Assembly (NCBI GenBank): GCA_026387665.1
Contig: JAPLLG010000004.1
Span: 1 to 64,000 of the forward strand
DNA length: 64,000 bases
Direction of reading: 5' to 3'
DNA from: Nitrospirota bacterium
Lineage (GTDB): Bacteria; Nitrospirota; Nitrospiria; Nitrospirales; Nitrospiraceae
Shown: positions 8,030-16,069 of the stretch, piece after piece
How the letters are laid out: each line of letters opens with the position of its first letter
How positions within the stretch are numbered: position 1 is the first letter of the stretch
Translations under genes and position numbers: made by a program
Notes under the pieces: generated by a model
What the model saw: the letters and a program-made list of their open reading frames with translations, nothing else
What the model was told of the DNA's origin: nothing
The model's database searches: none

Positions 8030-8974
8030 ATGCCGATGAAGAGCGACTCGGTAATTTATGTTGCGGGCCATGCCGGTCTCATCGGTTCGGCGGTTGTCCG
8101 ACGGTTGGAGCGTGACAGCTATCGAGGCCTTGTCACGCGAAGCCGAAATCAGCTGGATCTGCAGGATGGCGGGCGGGTTGCTGAATTCTTCGACGAGGTC
8201 CATCCGGAATATGTGGTCCTCGCTGCCGGCCGAGTGGGCGGGATCATAGAAAACCAGACATTTCCCGCCGATTTCATGGATGAGAATATCGCCATTCAGC
8301 TCAATGTGCTGAGGGCTGCACGCAAGGCTGGTGTGCGAAAGCTGATTCTCTTCGGCTCCTCCTGTATGTATCCAAGGGAATGTCCCCAGCCGATGGCTGA
8401 GGATGCCCTCTTGTCCGGCAAGCCAGAGCCGACGAGTCTTCCCTATGCCATTTCCAAGCTTGCAGGGACGTATATGTGTTTGGCCTATAACAAACAGGAT
8501 CATGACGCCAGATTCATCCCTGTCATTCCGAATAGTGCCTATGGTCCGCACGACAACTTCGATCCGAAATCCGGCCATGTCCTGTCTGCACTCATGGCAC
8601 GGTTTCATCAGGCCAAGGTGAGCGGCGCCGAATCCGTCACGCTGTGGGGGAGCGGCTCGCCGAGACGGGAGTTCATTCATGCGGACGATATCGCGGATGC
8701 GTGCGTGCATCTTTTGGCGCAGGGCAACGCAGCGATCGAGCTCCCCCTCAATATTGGCGTTGGTGCTGATGTGTCGATTAAGGAACTGGCTGAGTTGATT
8801 GCCGGAGTTGTGGGATACCAGGGGCGTCTGGAGTGGGACCTGACGAAGCCCGATGGTGCGCCACGGAAGCTCCTCGATAGTGCACGGATTCAGTCTCTCG
8901 GGTGGAAGCCCAAAGTCGGGCTTGCAGCCGGTCTAGAGAGTACCTACCAGTGGTATGTGGCCCATCAAATCTAA
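8030..8974 (+). CDS. GDP-L-fucose-synthase-like NAD(P)-dependent epimerase/reductase
   Basis: This 314-residue extended SDR has a Rossmann motif in IYVAGHAGLIGSAVVRRL and the GDP-fucose-synthase signatures LAAGRVGGI, LFGSSCMYP, the catalytic YAISK and NSAYGPHDNFD. Fcl enzymes epimerise and reduce GDP-4-keto-6-deoxy-mannose; relatives act on GDP-4-keto-6-deoxy-heptose. Because a heptose kinase lies immediately upstream and a guanylyltransferase downstream, a GDP-heptose-derived substrate is as likely as fucose. No GDP-mannose 4,6-dehydratase (gmd) that would make the usual substrate is seen in the window. Confidence 0.82.
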   Translation: MPMKSDSVIYVAGHAGLIGSAVVRRLERDSYRGLVTRSRNQLDLQDGGRVAEFFDEVHPEYVVLAAGRVGGIIENQTFPADFMDENIAIQLNVLRAARKAGVRKLILFGSSCMYPRECPQPMAEDALLSGKPEPTSLPYAISKLAGTYMCLAYNKQDHDARFIPVIPNSAYGPHDNFDPKSGHVLSALMARFHQAKVSGAESVTLWGSGSPRREFIHADDIADACVHLLAQGNAAIELPLNIGVGADVSIKELAELIAGVVGYQGRLEWDLTKPDGAPRKLLDSARIQSLGWKPKVGLAAGLESTYQWYVAHQI

Positions 8975-9022
8975 CAGGACAACCGTCTGCGCAATAGAGC
9001 GCAGCATGCGAAGGATGGTGAG

Positions 9023-9622
9023 ATGACGAAGGAAGAACTCATCGCGTTTGAGGAAGAGATCGCAGCCTTGTTCAACACAGGGAACATTCGCGCACCTGTC
9101 CATCTCTATTTCGGCAATGAAGAACAGATGATCGGCGTTTTTCGAACCATTCGTTCTCAGGATTGGGTATTTTGTTCGTGGCGATCGCACTATCAATGTC
9201 TGCTAAAGGGCGTACCCAAGGAATTGGTTCGCGAGGAGATTGTGGCGGGGCGATCGATCTCATTGTGTTTCCCGGAGCATCGTATCTATTCCTCGGCCAT
9301 TGTCGGCGGTGTGTTGCCGATTGCGGTCGGGGCGGCCATGTCGATTCAGCGACGAGGCGAGGACTCCAAAGTGTATTGTTTTTTGGGTGAGATGACGGCT
9401 GAGACAGGGATTGCTCATGAGGCGATCAAATACAGCCGAAACCATCGTCTGCCCATCCACTTCATCGTCGAAGACAATGCGAAATCGGTCTGCACCGACA
9501 CGAGGGAAGCCTGGAATCAGCCCCGTCTGAGTTTTGAAGGAGTGGCCGATGAGTATGTCAGCTACTACCGCTATGAAACCAAATATCCCCATGCCGGTGC
9601 CGGCGTGCGGGTCCAGTTCTAA
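9023..9622 (+). CDS. Thiamine-diphosphate enzyme, alpha-type subunit (minimal E1-alpha-like)
   Basis: This 199-residue protein matches the PP domain of 2-oxoacid dehydrogenase E1-alpha: VGGVLPIAVGAAMS, then the ThDP/Mg region GEMTAETGIAHEAIKYS ... LPIHFIVEDNAKS. E1-alpha proteins are usually over 300 residues with GDG...NN at the cofactor site; here the first acidic residue is Glu and the distal pair is Asp-Asn, so the cofactor site is a variant. The next gene supplies the matching Pyr-domain subunit, and no lipoyl E2 or E3 gene is nearby, arguing against an oxidative dehydrogenase complex. With a ColD-like dehydratase alongside, transfer of a two-carbon unit to a keto-sugar is a reasonable hypothesis. 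Oligomer and donor are unknown. Confidence 0.78.
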   Translation: MTKEELIAFEEEIAALFNTGNIRAPVHLYFGNEEQMIGVFRTIRSQDWVFCSWRSHYQCLLKGVPKELVREEIVAGRSISLCFPEHRIYSSAIVGGVLPIAVGAAMSIQRRGEDSKVYCFLGEMTAETGIAHEAIKYSRNHRLPIHFIVEDNAKSVCTDTREAWNQPRLSFEGVADEYVSYYRYETKYPHAGAGVRVQF

Positions 9623-9632
9623 GGTGAGGGTG

Positions 9633-10169
9633 ATGACATACTTTGACGAACTCAAGCGGTCGATGACATTCCTGGCGCAAGATCCGCGCACGATCTTTAT
9701 CGGACAAGCGGTGGCGGCGGCCGGGACCGCCATGACCAATACGCTGAAGGATGTGCCTCGTGATCGCCTCATCGAACTTCCTGTCGCCGAAGAAATGCAG
9801 ATGGGGATGACGACGGGTATGGCTCTGACCGGGCTCGTTCCCGTCAGCATCTTCCCGCGATGGAATTTCCTCTTATGCGCCATCAGCCAGCTGGTGAACC
9901 ATTTGGACAAAGTGCAAGTGATGTCCAATAACGGGTATAAGACCAAGGCGATCATTCGCACGGGTATTGGCTCTCAGCGCCCGTTGCACCCGCAGCATCA
10001 GCATGTGGGGGACTATACCGAGGCATTACGCGCCATGTGCAGCACCATTGAGGTGATTCGCCTTGAAGAACCCTCGGATATTTTTCCGGCCTATGAACGC
10101 GCGCTGCTCCGTGACGACGGGTGCAGCACGATCCTGGTCGAGTACGGTGATTATTACGGCGAGAAATAA
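9633..10169 (+). CDS. Thiamine-diphosphate enzyme, beta-type subunit (Pyr domain only)
   Basis: This 178-residue protein resembles the first half of E1-beta or transketolase Pyr domains: IGQAVAAAGTAMTNTL, the LIELPVAEEMQMGMTTGMAL segment that carries the glutamate needed to activate ThDP, and VSIFPRWNFLLCAISQLVNHL. It ends soon after, without the ~120-residue C-terminal transketolase domain of normal E1-beta chains. ATG 9633 is preceded by AAGGTGAGGG and lies 10 nt after the alpha-subunit stop, so the two are probably co-translated; the upstream extension of the frame overlaps the alpha gene and is rejected. The complementary cofactor halves on adjacent genes strongly suggest a heteromeric enzyme. 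Confidence 0.78.
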   Translation: MTYFDELKRSMTFLAQDPRTIFIGQAVAAAGTAMTNTLKDVPRDRLIELPVAEEMQMGMTTGMALTGLVPVSIFPRWNFLLCAISQLVNHLDKVQVMSNNGYKTKAIIRTGIGSQRPLHPQHQHVGDYTEALRAMCSTIEVIRLEEPSDIFPAYERALLRDDGCSTILVEYGDYYGEK

Positions 10170-10276
10170 GCACCGACTGTACCTGGCGATGGTGAGCCCT
10201 TGGGGCTGATCGCTTCGGCATCATTCGCGAATACGAGTATCATAAGACCAATACGTCACTGACTGGGTAGGAATGT

Positions 10277-11446
10277 ATGAAATATCCGTTGATGCGCAAC
10301 AATATTCTTCGCGAGGATCTCGACGCTGTGATCGAGCATCTCAAGCAGGAGGATCCGATCCTGACACATGGCGCCAATGTGCGGGCCTTTGAAGCCGAAT
10401 GGTCTGCGTGGTTGGGGGTAAAGCACAGCGTCTTCGTCAATTCCGGTGCATCGGCAAATCTCTTGACCATGGCCATCCTCAAGATCCGTCATCCTGAGGG
10501 AGGAGAGGTCATCGTGCCGCCGTTGGCATGGGTCTCTGATATCGCATCGGTGCTGCAGAATGGATTCACGCCGGTCTTTGCGGATATTGATCCCAGGACG
10601 TTGGGGATGGATCCCGCAAACATTCTTGCGGCGATCACGGATAAGACCCGAGCCGTATTCCTCACCCATGTGCAAGGGTTCAACGGGCTGACGGACGAAC
10701 TGATCGCCGAGCTCACGCGCCGCAATGTCCCGCTGATCGAAGACGTCTGTGAATCCCATGGCGCGACCCACAAGGGTAAGCGTTTGGGTAGCCTGGGCTG
10801 GATATCGAATTTTTCGTATTACTATGCCCACCACATGAGCACCATTGAGGGCGGCATGGTCTGCACCAATGACCCGGAGGTCTACCAGCAGGTTCGCATG
10901 CTGCGGTCCCATGGCATGGTACGAGAGTCGAACGACAACGATCTCCGCACCGCGTATCAGACTGAAAACCCTGAGCTGAACCAGGACTTCATCTTTGCCT
11001 ACGCAGCTTACAACACCAGAAATACCGAAATTGGCGGCATCATGGGGCGCAGCCAGCTCAAGCGCCTGGATCACATCGTCAAGCGCCGGACGGAAAACCT
11101 GCTTCGTTTCCTGACGCACATCGATTCGTCAAAGTACCGCACCGACTTCAAGCTGGAAGGATCCAGCAACTATGCCTTCAACCTCATTTTGAAGCATCCG
11201 GATGATGATCTGGTTCAGCGCCTCATGCAGAAGATGCGGGAGTCGGGCGTCGAGTTCCGGAGAGGCAGCGCCGGTGGTGGTAATCAGATTCGCCAACCCT
11301 ATCTGAAAGGTATTGTGCCGGACGGGCACCATCTGAAATTTCCCGAAACGGAACATGTCCACTTCTACGGCTTCTACATTGGCAACTTTCCGGATCTGAA
11401 AGATGTGGAAGTCGATCAACTCTGCGCGATTCTAAACTCGGCATAA
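10277..11446 (+). CDS. DegT/DnrJ/EryC1/StrS-family PLP/PMP protein with ColD-like active-site histidine
   Basis: This is a 389-residue fold-type I PLP protein. VNSGASANLL binds cofactor phosphate, PLIEDVCESHGA gives the aspartate that pairs with the pyridine nitrogen, and the segment that carries the Schiff-base lysine in aminotransferases reads YYYAHHMSTIEGG, with histidine (H185) at the lysine position. In ColD (GDP-4-keto-6-deoxymannose-3-dehydratase) the same replacement converts an aminotransferase into a 3-dehydratase using PMP. This protein is therefore more likely a sugar C3-dehydratase (RfbH/ColD-like) than an aminotransferase. It lies between the TPP pair and an HddC-like guanylyltransferase, so a GDP-linked 4-keto sugar is the probable substrate class. 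Confidence 0.85.
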   Translation: MKYPLMRNNILREDLDAVIEHLKQEDPILTHGANVRAFEAEWSAWLGVKHSVFVNSGASANLLTMAILKIRHPEGGEVIVPPLAWVSDIASVLQNGFTPVFADIDPRTLGMDPANILAAITDKTRAVFLTHVQGFNGLTDELIAELTRRNVPLIEDVCESHGATHKGKRLGSLGWISNFSYYYAHHMSTIEGGMVCTNDPEVYQQVRMLRSHGMVRESNDNDLRTAYQTENPELNQDFIFAYAAYNTRNTEIGGIMGRSQLKRLDHIVKRRTENLLRFLTHIDSSKYRTDFKLEGSSNYAFNLILKHPDDDLVQRLMQKMRESGVEFRRGSAGGGNQIRQPYLKGIVPDGHHLKFPETEHVHFYGFYIGNFPDLKDVEVDQLCAILNSA

Positions 11447-11447
11447 C

Positions 11448-12158
11448 GTGGCAGTCACGACAGCCATTATTCTCGCTGGTGGTTTGGGTACAAGACTTCG
11501 CAGTCTCGTGCCTGACCTGCCCAAGCCGATGGCGCCGATTGGTGGCCGCCCGTTCCTTGAATACCAGCTGGATTATTGGATCGCCCAAGGGATCGGCCGG
11601 TTTGTGCTGTCTGTCGGCTATAGGTACGAAGCCATCACAGCATATTTTGGGCCTCGTTACAAAGGCGTTGACCTTGAGTATGTCATTGAGGAGCGGACGT
11701 TAGGGACTGGCGGAGGGCTCCTGCTCGCCGCTGAGAAAGTCGGCCACGAGAGACCGTTTTTGCTCCTGAACGGGGATACCTATTTTGCGGCAGACTGGAA
11801 GGTGTTGAGTGCCTATGCGCTGGCGCATGACGCAGACTGGTGCCTCTCTCTTTTCCGGACCAGTGAAGGAGGGCGCTATATGGGCATCGAGGTGTCGCCT
11901 GACGGGCGGATCACGTCGTTGAAGTCAGGGAACGCGCAGGGTTCTCGCCTGGCCAATGGCGGCGTGTACTGGGTCCATCCGCGAGCCTTGCGTGGAGGTC
12001 GATTCGCTCCAGGCGAAAAGGCCTCCCTCGAAGATGACATTTTTCCTGTCGCGCTTGCGTCCGGCCAGCGTCTGTTCGGTGTCGAGTTTACTGGTACGTT
12101 CATCGATATCGGGGTACCGGAAGATTATCATCGAGCCGCGATCCTGTTGGCGGTCTAA
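11448..12158 (+). CDS. hddC: Nucleotidyltransferase, HddC-like D-glycero-D-manno-heptose 1-phosphate guanylyltransferase
   Basis: This 236-residue sugar-1-phosphate nucleotidyltransferase begins at GTG 11448, one base after the previous stop. AIILAGGLGTRLRSLVPDLPKPM is the nucleotide-binding signature, and LLLNGDTYF carries the metal-binding aspartate. The short form with LPKPM and GVPEDYHRA is typical of HddC and related guanylyl- or uridylyltransferases such as MurU. HddC converts heptose-1-phosphate to GDP-heptose. The co-occurring HddA-like kinase supports heptose; MurU-like specificity cannot be excluded. Confidence 0.78.
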   Translation: MAVTTAIILAGGLGTRLRSLVPDLPKPMAPIGGRPFLEYQLDYWIAQGIGRFVLSVGYRYEAITAYFGPRYKGVDLEYVIEERTLGTGGGLLLAAEKVGHERPFLLLNGDTYFAADWKVLSAYALAHDADWCLSLFRTSEGGRYMGIEVSPDGRITSLKSGNAQGSRLANGGVYWVHPRALRGGRFAPGEKASLEDDIFPVALASGQRLFGVEFTGTFIDIGVPEDYHRAAILLAV

Positions 12159-12337
12159 TGCGGAGGGGTTGTGGCCTCAATTGTACATCTAACGAATACC
12201 CGCCCAAGATTCATTGAAGCCCGGCACCAGTTGATGGCGAACGGGGAGTACCTATCTCCGGCCTCTAGCTCTTGTGGATGAGTTGAAGTAGCGATGTTCG
12301 CTGCATAACGGTTCGATCAGCAGGAAAGGAAACCTCT

Positions 12338-13276
12338 ATGAGTTGCAACATTCTTGTCACCGGCGGTGCCGGCTATCTTGGCTCCACCATGGTTCCGGAT
12401 CTCCTTCAGTTGGGCCATAAGGTGACGGTATTGGATAGCTTCATGTACAAGCAGTCCAGTTTGAACCATGTGTGCCATCATCCAAATTTTTCAGTCGTCA
12501 AAGGCGATATCCGTATTGAAGGCGTGATGGCCCCTTTGATCAAGAAGGCTGATATCGTGATTCCGTTGGCCGCCCTGGTGGGGGCGCCGATGTGCAGTCA
12601 GGACCCGGTGGGCGCCCAGACAGTCAATCACGACGCGATTGCCCTCATGTTGAAGTTGCTGTCAAAGCAGCAACTGGTGCTGATGCCAACCACCAATAGC
12701 GCCTACGGGACCGGCGACAAGAATAACTTTTGTACGGAAGAGTCTCCCTTGAACCCGATTTCGCTCTATGCGAAGGAAAAAGTGGAGATCGAGAAGGAAC
12801 TCATGCAGCGCGAGAACGCCATCAGTTTCCGGCTCGCCACCGTGTTCGGGATGTCGCCGCGCATGCGGATCGATCTGCTCGTGAACGATTTCACCTACCG
12901 TGCCGTCTACGATCGCTTCGTCGTCCTGTTCGAAAGCTCGTTCAAGCGCAACTATGTGCATGTGCGCGATGTTTCGCGAGTCTTCCAGCATGCCATCGCG
13001 AATTTCGACAAGATGAAAGGACAGATCTATAACGTTGGCCTATCCGATGCCAACGTGTCGAAGAAGGAGCTGTGTGAGCGCATCCAAAAGCAGGTTCCTG
13101 ATTTTGTCTTCCTCGATGCGCCGGTTGGGAAGGATCCGGATCAGCGCAATTACATTGTGTCCAATGCCAAGATTGAAGCGACGGGTTTTCAGCCGATCCA
13201 TTCACTCGATATGGGCATCAGCGATCTTATCAAGGGGTACACCATGATCAAGAACACCTGCTACGGCAATGTTTGA
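12338..13276 (+). CDS. NAD-dependent epimerase/dehydratase (extended SDR)
   Basis: This 312-residue protein begins with a Rossmann GGAGYLGSTMVP motif and has the catalytic triad in TTNSAYG and YAKEK (Tyr-x3-Lys). VGKDPDQRNYIVSNAKIEATGFQP is a common C-terminal signature of nucleotide-sugar SDRs. It could be an epimerase, reductase or 4,6-dehydratase; the sequence alone does not discriminate. A good ribosome-binding site, AGGAAAGG, precedes ATG 12338. The 179 nt before it contain no gene that I can support. As the last enzyme of the 7.0-13.3 kb sugar module, it may complete the GDP-sugar pathway. Confidence 0.82.
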   Translation: MSCNILVTGGAGYLGSTMVPDLLQLGHKVTVLDSFMYKQSSLNHVCHHPNFSVVKGDIRIEGVMAPLIKKADIVIPLAALVGAPMCSQDPVGAQTVNHDAIALMLKLLSKQQLVLMPTTNSAYGTGDKNNFCTEESPLNPISLYAKEKVEIEKELMQRENAISFRLATVFGMSPRMRIDLLVNDFTYRAVYDRFVVLFESSFKRNYVHVRDVSRVFQHAIANFDKMKGQIYNVGLSDANVSKKELCERIQKQVPDFVFLDAPVGKDPDQRNYIVSNAKIEATGFQPIHSLDMGISDLIKGYTMIKNTCYGNV

Positions 13277-13349
13277 TCGAGTGAGTGGTGGGTGCCACTC
13301 TTGTCTGGAGGCTCTGGTTGATTGAGTGTGGGCGCATTGCAGCAGTGGT

Positions 13350-14117
13350 ATGTTGAAATGGCTTTTTCGTAAAAGTGTTATGGCTCGGTGGGGTGGGGCG
13401 TTTCTCGGCCCGCATATTGTTGCGAATGTGAGGGCGTTACCTCGCTACTTCGCCGACTGGTTTGCCTATCAGGATGCTGCGCCAGGTCAGAAGATCTCTT
13501 TCGGCGATTCGTATCCCTGTTTGACTGATCGTGTAAGGGCGACCCCTTTCGATCCTCACTATTTCTTTCAGGCGGCATGGCTTGCGCGCCTGCTGCGGGA
13601 TCTCATGCCCCCGCTGCACGTCGATGTCGGGTCCAGTGCGATGATGATCAACGTGCTGAGCTCAAGTGTGAAAACGGTCTTCGTCGACTATCGTCCCCTC
13701 CGCGTGCGCTTGTCGAATTTGAATTCTCTTGCCGGAGACATTGTGCGGCTGCCCTTTCGTGACGCCAGTATTGCGTCGATATCCTGCTTGCATGTCATGG
13801 AGCACGTAGGGCTTGGTCGATACGGTGACCCACTGAATCCGGCCGGGAGCCAGCACGCTGCAGCGGAACTGCAGCGCGTGTTGCAGCCAGGCGGGAGGCT
13901 GTTCCTCTCAGTGCCGGTCGGACGGGAGCGGGTCTGTTTCAATGCGCACCGGGTATTTTCTCCCAGTACGGTCAGATCATTCTTTCATGAGCTGCAGCTC
14001 CAATCGTTTTCTCTCGTCGATGATTCTGGACAGTTTAACGAGGGTGTTACCCTTGAGGCCGCGGGCGGTCTTGAGTACGGCTGCGGCCTGTTCGAGTTTG
14101 TGAGGGCGCGTGGGTAA
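13350..14117 (+). CDS. Methyltransferase-like protein
   Basis: This protein is about 255 residues from ATG 13350; GTG 13326 would add eight. It contains LHVDVGSSAMMINVLS, a degenerate SAM-binding loop, the class I pattern SISCLHVMEHVGLGRYGD and LQRVLQPGGRLFLSVPVGRE. The C-terminal GGLEYGCGLFEF is reminiscent of DUF268-type proteins found in sugar clusters. It may methylate a sugar or be a degenerate relative. Its stop lies inside the start region of the next methyltransferase gene (8-nt overlap). Confidence 0.72.
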   Translation: MLKWLFRKSVMARWGGAFLGPHIVANVRALPRYFADWFAYQDAAPGQKISFGDSYPCLTDRVRATPFDPHYFFQAAWLARLLRDLMPPLHVDVGSSAMMINVLSSSVKTVFVDYRPLRVRLSNLNSLAGDIVRLPFRDASIASISCLHVMEHVGLGRYGDPLNPAGSQHAAAELQRVLQPGGRLFLSVPVGRERVCFNAHRVFSPSTVRSFFHELQLQSFSLVDDSGQFNEGVTLEAAGGLEYGCGLFEFVRARG

Positions 14118-14865
14118 CGGTCTCAGGAGCCGCCTGGTCCAGAGCGAGCTGTTTTCATTCAACCTTGTCAGGCGGGACCGATGGATTGCGGGGCAGGCCG
14201 CGCAGCTGCCGGTCGGAACCAAAGTGCTTGATGTCGGCGCAGGATCCTGTCCCTATCGAGATCTGTTTGCACACTGCGAGTACCGAACCCAGGATCTGGC
14301 TCCGTTGCGGGGCGATCAACTGCGGCACGGTGCATATGGCCAGCTCGACTATGTGTCAGACCTCGCGGTAATTCCGGTTCCTGATGGGAGTTTTGGCGCG
14401 GTTCTTTGCACGGAAGTGCTGGAGCACCATCCAGAACCGATTGCCGTCGTGAAGGAGCTGGCGCGGATTCTTGAGCCAGGTGGGACGCTCATCCTGACGG
14501 CACCCCTTGGATCAGGCATTCATCAGGAGCCCTACCATTACTATGGTGGATACACGCCCTGGTGGTATGAGCGGTTTTTGGAGGCAGCGGGGTTTACCGA
14601 TATCAGCATTGAACCCAATGAGGGATCATTGCGGTTTTTCGGACAGGAAGCGCTGAGATTTGTCCTGACCACGAATCCCTTCAAGATGGATCTTCCGTTC
14701 GCGATACGACTGTTTTGGTTTCCGGTATGGATGGCGCTTCTTCCCTTGCTAGGCCTCGCGGTCCCAATTCTTTGCAAGTTCCTGGACCGGTTCGATCGTG
14801 AACGACGGTTTACGGTGGGGTACCATGTGACCGCTCGGCGTACCGCGACGGCTCCCGCGCCATGA
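14110..14865 (+). CDS. Class I SAM-dependent methyltransferase with C-terminal hydrophobic segment
   Basis: This 251-residue protein starts at GTG 14110. VLDVGAGSCPYRDLF is a clear SAM-binding motif I; CTEVLEHHPEPIAVVKELARILEPGGTLILTAP gives the later class I motifs. A hydrophobic segment near residues 197-223 (FWFPVWMALLPLLGLAVPILC) could anchor it to the membrane. It may O-methylate the glycan or its lipid-linked precursor. The ATG of the following glycosyltransferase overlaps its stop (ATGA at 14862-14865). Confidence 0.85.
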   Translation: MGNGLRSRLVQSELFSFNLVRRDRWIAGQAAQLPVGTKVLDVGAGSCPYRDLFAHCEYRTQDLAPLRGDQLRHGAYGQLDYVSDLAVIPVPDGSFGAVLCTEVLEHHPEPIAVVKELARILEPGGTLILTAPLGSGIHQEPYHYYGGYTPWWYERFLEAAGFTDISIEPNEGSLRFFGQEALRFVLTTNPFKMDLPFAIRLFWFPVWMALLPLLGLAVPILCKFLDRFDRERRFTVGYHVTARRTATAPAP

Positions 14866-16067
14866 ACATCCTTTGCGTATTTGGCGAGCATGCCTATGGT
14901 GATCCCGCCCGAGGTGAGGGCTATGAATACGTGAATTTCCTTCCCGCGTTGAGGAGGCTGGGGCATCGTGTCAGTTTTTTTGAGTCGTTTTCCCGTGAGC
15001 CCTATGCCGATTTTGCCGGGTTGAACCGCGCCCTCTTGAAGCAGGTGGAAGAGACGTCTCCAGATATCGTGTTCTGTGTGCTGATGCAGTACGAAGTCTG
15101 GATCGAGACGATGCGCCTGATCCGGAAGAGCGGCCCTCTTCTGGTTAATTGGTCGACCGATGATTCGTGGAAGTATCCGATGTTCTCACGGTTGATCGGA
15201 GCAGAATGGGATTTTACCGTGACGACCTATCCTCGCGCGGTGGGGTGGTATCAGCGTGATGGCATCGGCAAACCCTATCTCTCTCAATGGGCGGCGAATG
15301 TAGAGACATTAACTCCGCCGCTCCCCGCTGCTGCCTGCCGGTATCCCGTGAGTTTCGTCGGCGCCGCCTATGGGAATCGTCCCGCGATGGTCGAGGTGTT
15401 GCGTCGCGAAGGAATTGACGTGGCTTGTTTCGGTCACGGGTGGCCTGCTGGGCCGGTGGAGGCCCAACGGATTTCGGAGATTGTCCGGGCCTCTCAGGTC
15501 AGTCTGAATTTCAGCGAGGGTTCTCGAAAAGGCACGGGAGGCACGGAAGATCGTCAGATCAAAGCGCGGGTTTTTGAAGTCCCCGGATATGGAGGATGTC
15601 TGTTGACCGAGCAGGCACCAAATCTAGAGAAATACTTTCGCCTCGGCGAGGAGGTTCTTACCTTCGAAGGCCGCGCCGAATTGGTCGGTACCGTCAAGTC
15701 GCTGTTGGCTGATTCCGATCGTCGGGATACCATCGCTCGTCGTGGATTTGAACGAGTCAGCCAGGACCATACCTACGATCGACGATTCGATGAACTGCTG
15801 GAAGCGTTGGCTCAGCAAGTCGCTCAGCGGCCTCATCGAGCCATCGACTGGCCCGAGTTTGAAACAATAGCCCGTCGGCACAGGTTCGGTCCGTCCTTGA
15901 AGCTGCTCAGAGCCCTGATTGTCGTCTGTGCGTCTTTGTTCTGGGGCAAGCAGCGAGGGGCTCGTGCCGCACGCAGAATAGTGTTTGAGCTGTCCTGGCG
16001 CCTCTTCGGTGCGCACACCTATGCTGCTGCTGGCTGGCCTGGGCGGATGTTTTACCGGGAAAGTTGA
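14862..16067 (+). CDS. CgeB-like glycosyltransferase
   Basis: This 401-residue GT-B-like protein has an N-terminal MNILCVFGEHAYGDPARGEGYEY and a central NWSTDDSWKY, typical of the CgeB/DUF3880 group. Its C-terminal nucleotide-sugar half includes LNFSEGSRKG, IKARVFEVPGYGGCLLTEQAPNLEKYF and EVLTFEGRAEL. These resemble GT4-type donor-site segments used by CgeB relatives in surface glycan and flagellin glycosylation loci. Donor and acceptor are unknown. It overlaps the methyltransferase upstream by 4 nt and the GT2 frame downstream. Confidence 0.8.
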   Translation: MNILCVFGEHAYGDPARGEGYEYVNFLPALRRLGHRVSFFESFSREPYADFAGLNRALLKQVEETSPDIVFCVLMQYEVWIETMRLIRKSGPLLVNWSTDDSWKYPMFSRLIGAEWDFTVTTYPRAVGWYQRDGIGKPYLSQWAANVETLTPPLPAAACRYPVSFVGAAYGNRPAMVEVLRREGIDVACFGHGWPAGPVEAQRISEIVRASQVSLNFSEGSRKGTGGTEDRQIKARVFEVPGYGGCLLTEQAPNLEKYFRLGEEVLTFEGRAELVGTVKSLLADSDRRDTIARRGFERVSQDHTYDRRFDELLEALAQQVAQRPHRAIDWPEFETIARRHRFGPSLKLLRALIVVCASLFWGKQRGARAARRIVFELSWRLFGAHTYAAAGWPGRMFYRES

Positions 16068-16069
16068 TC

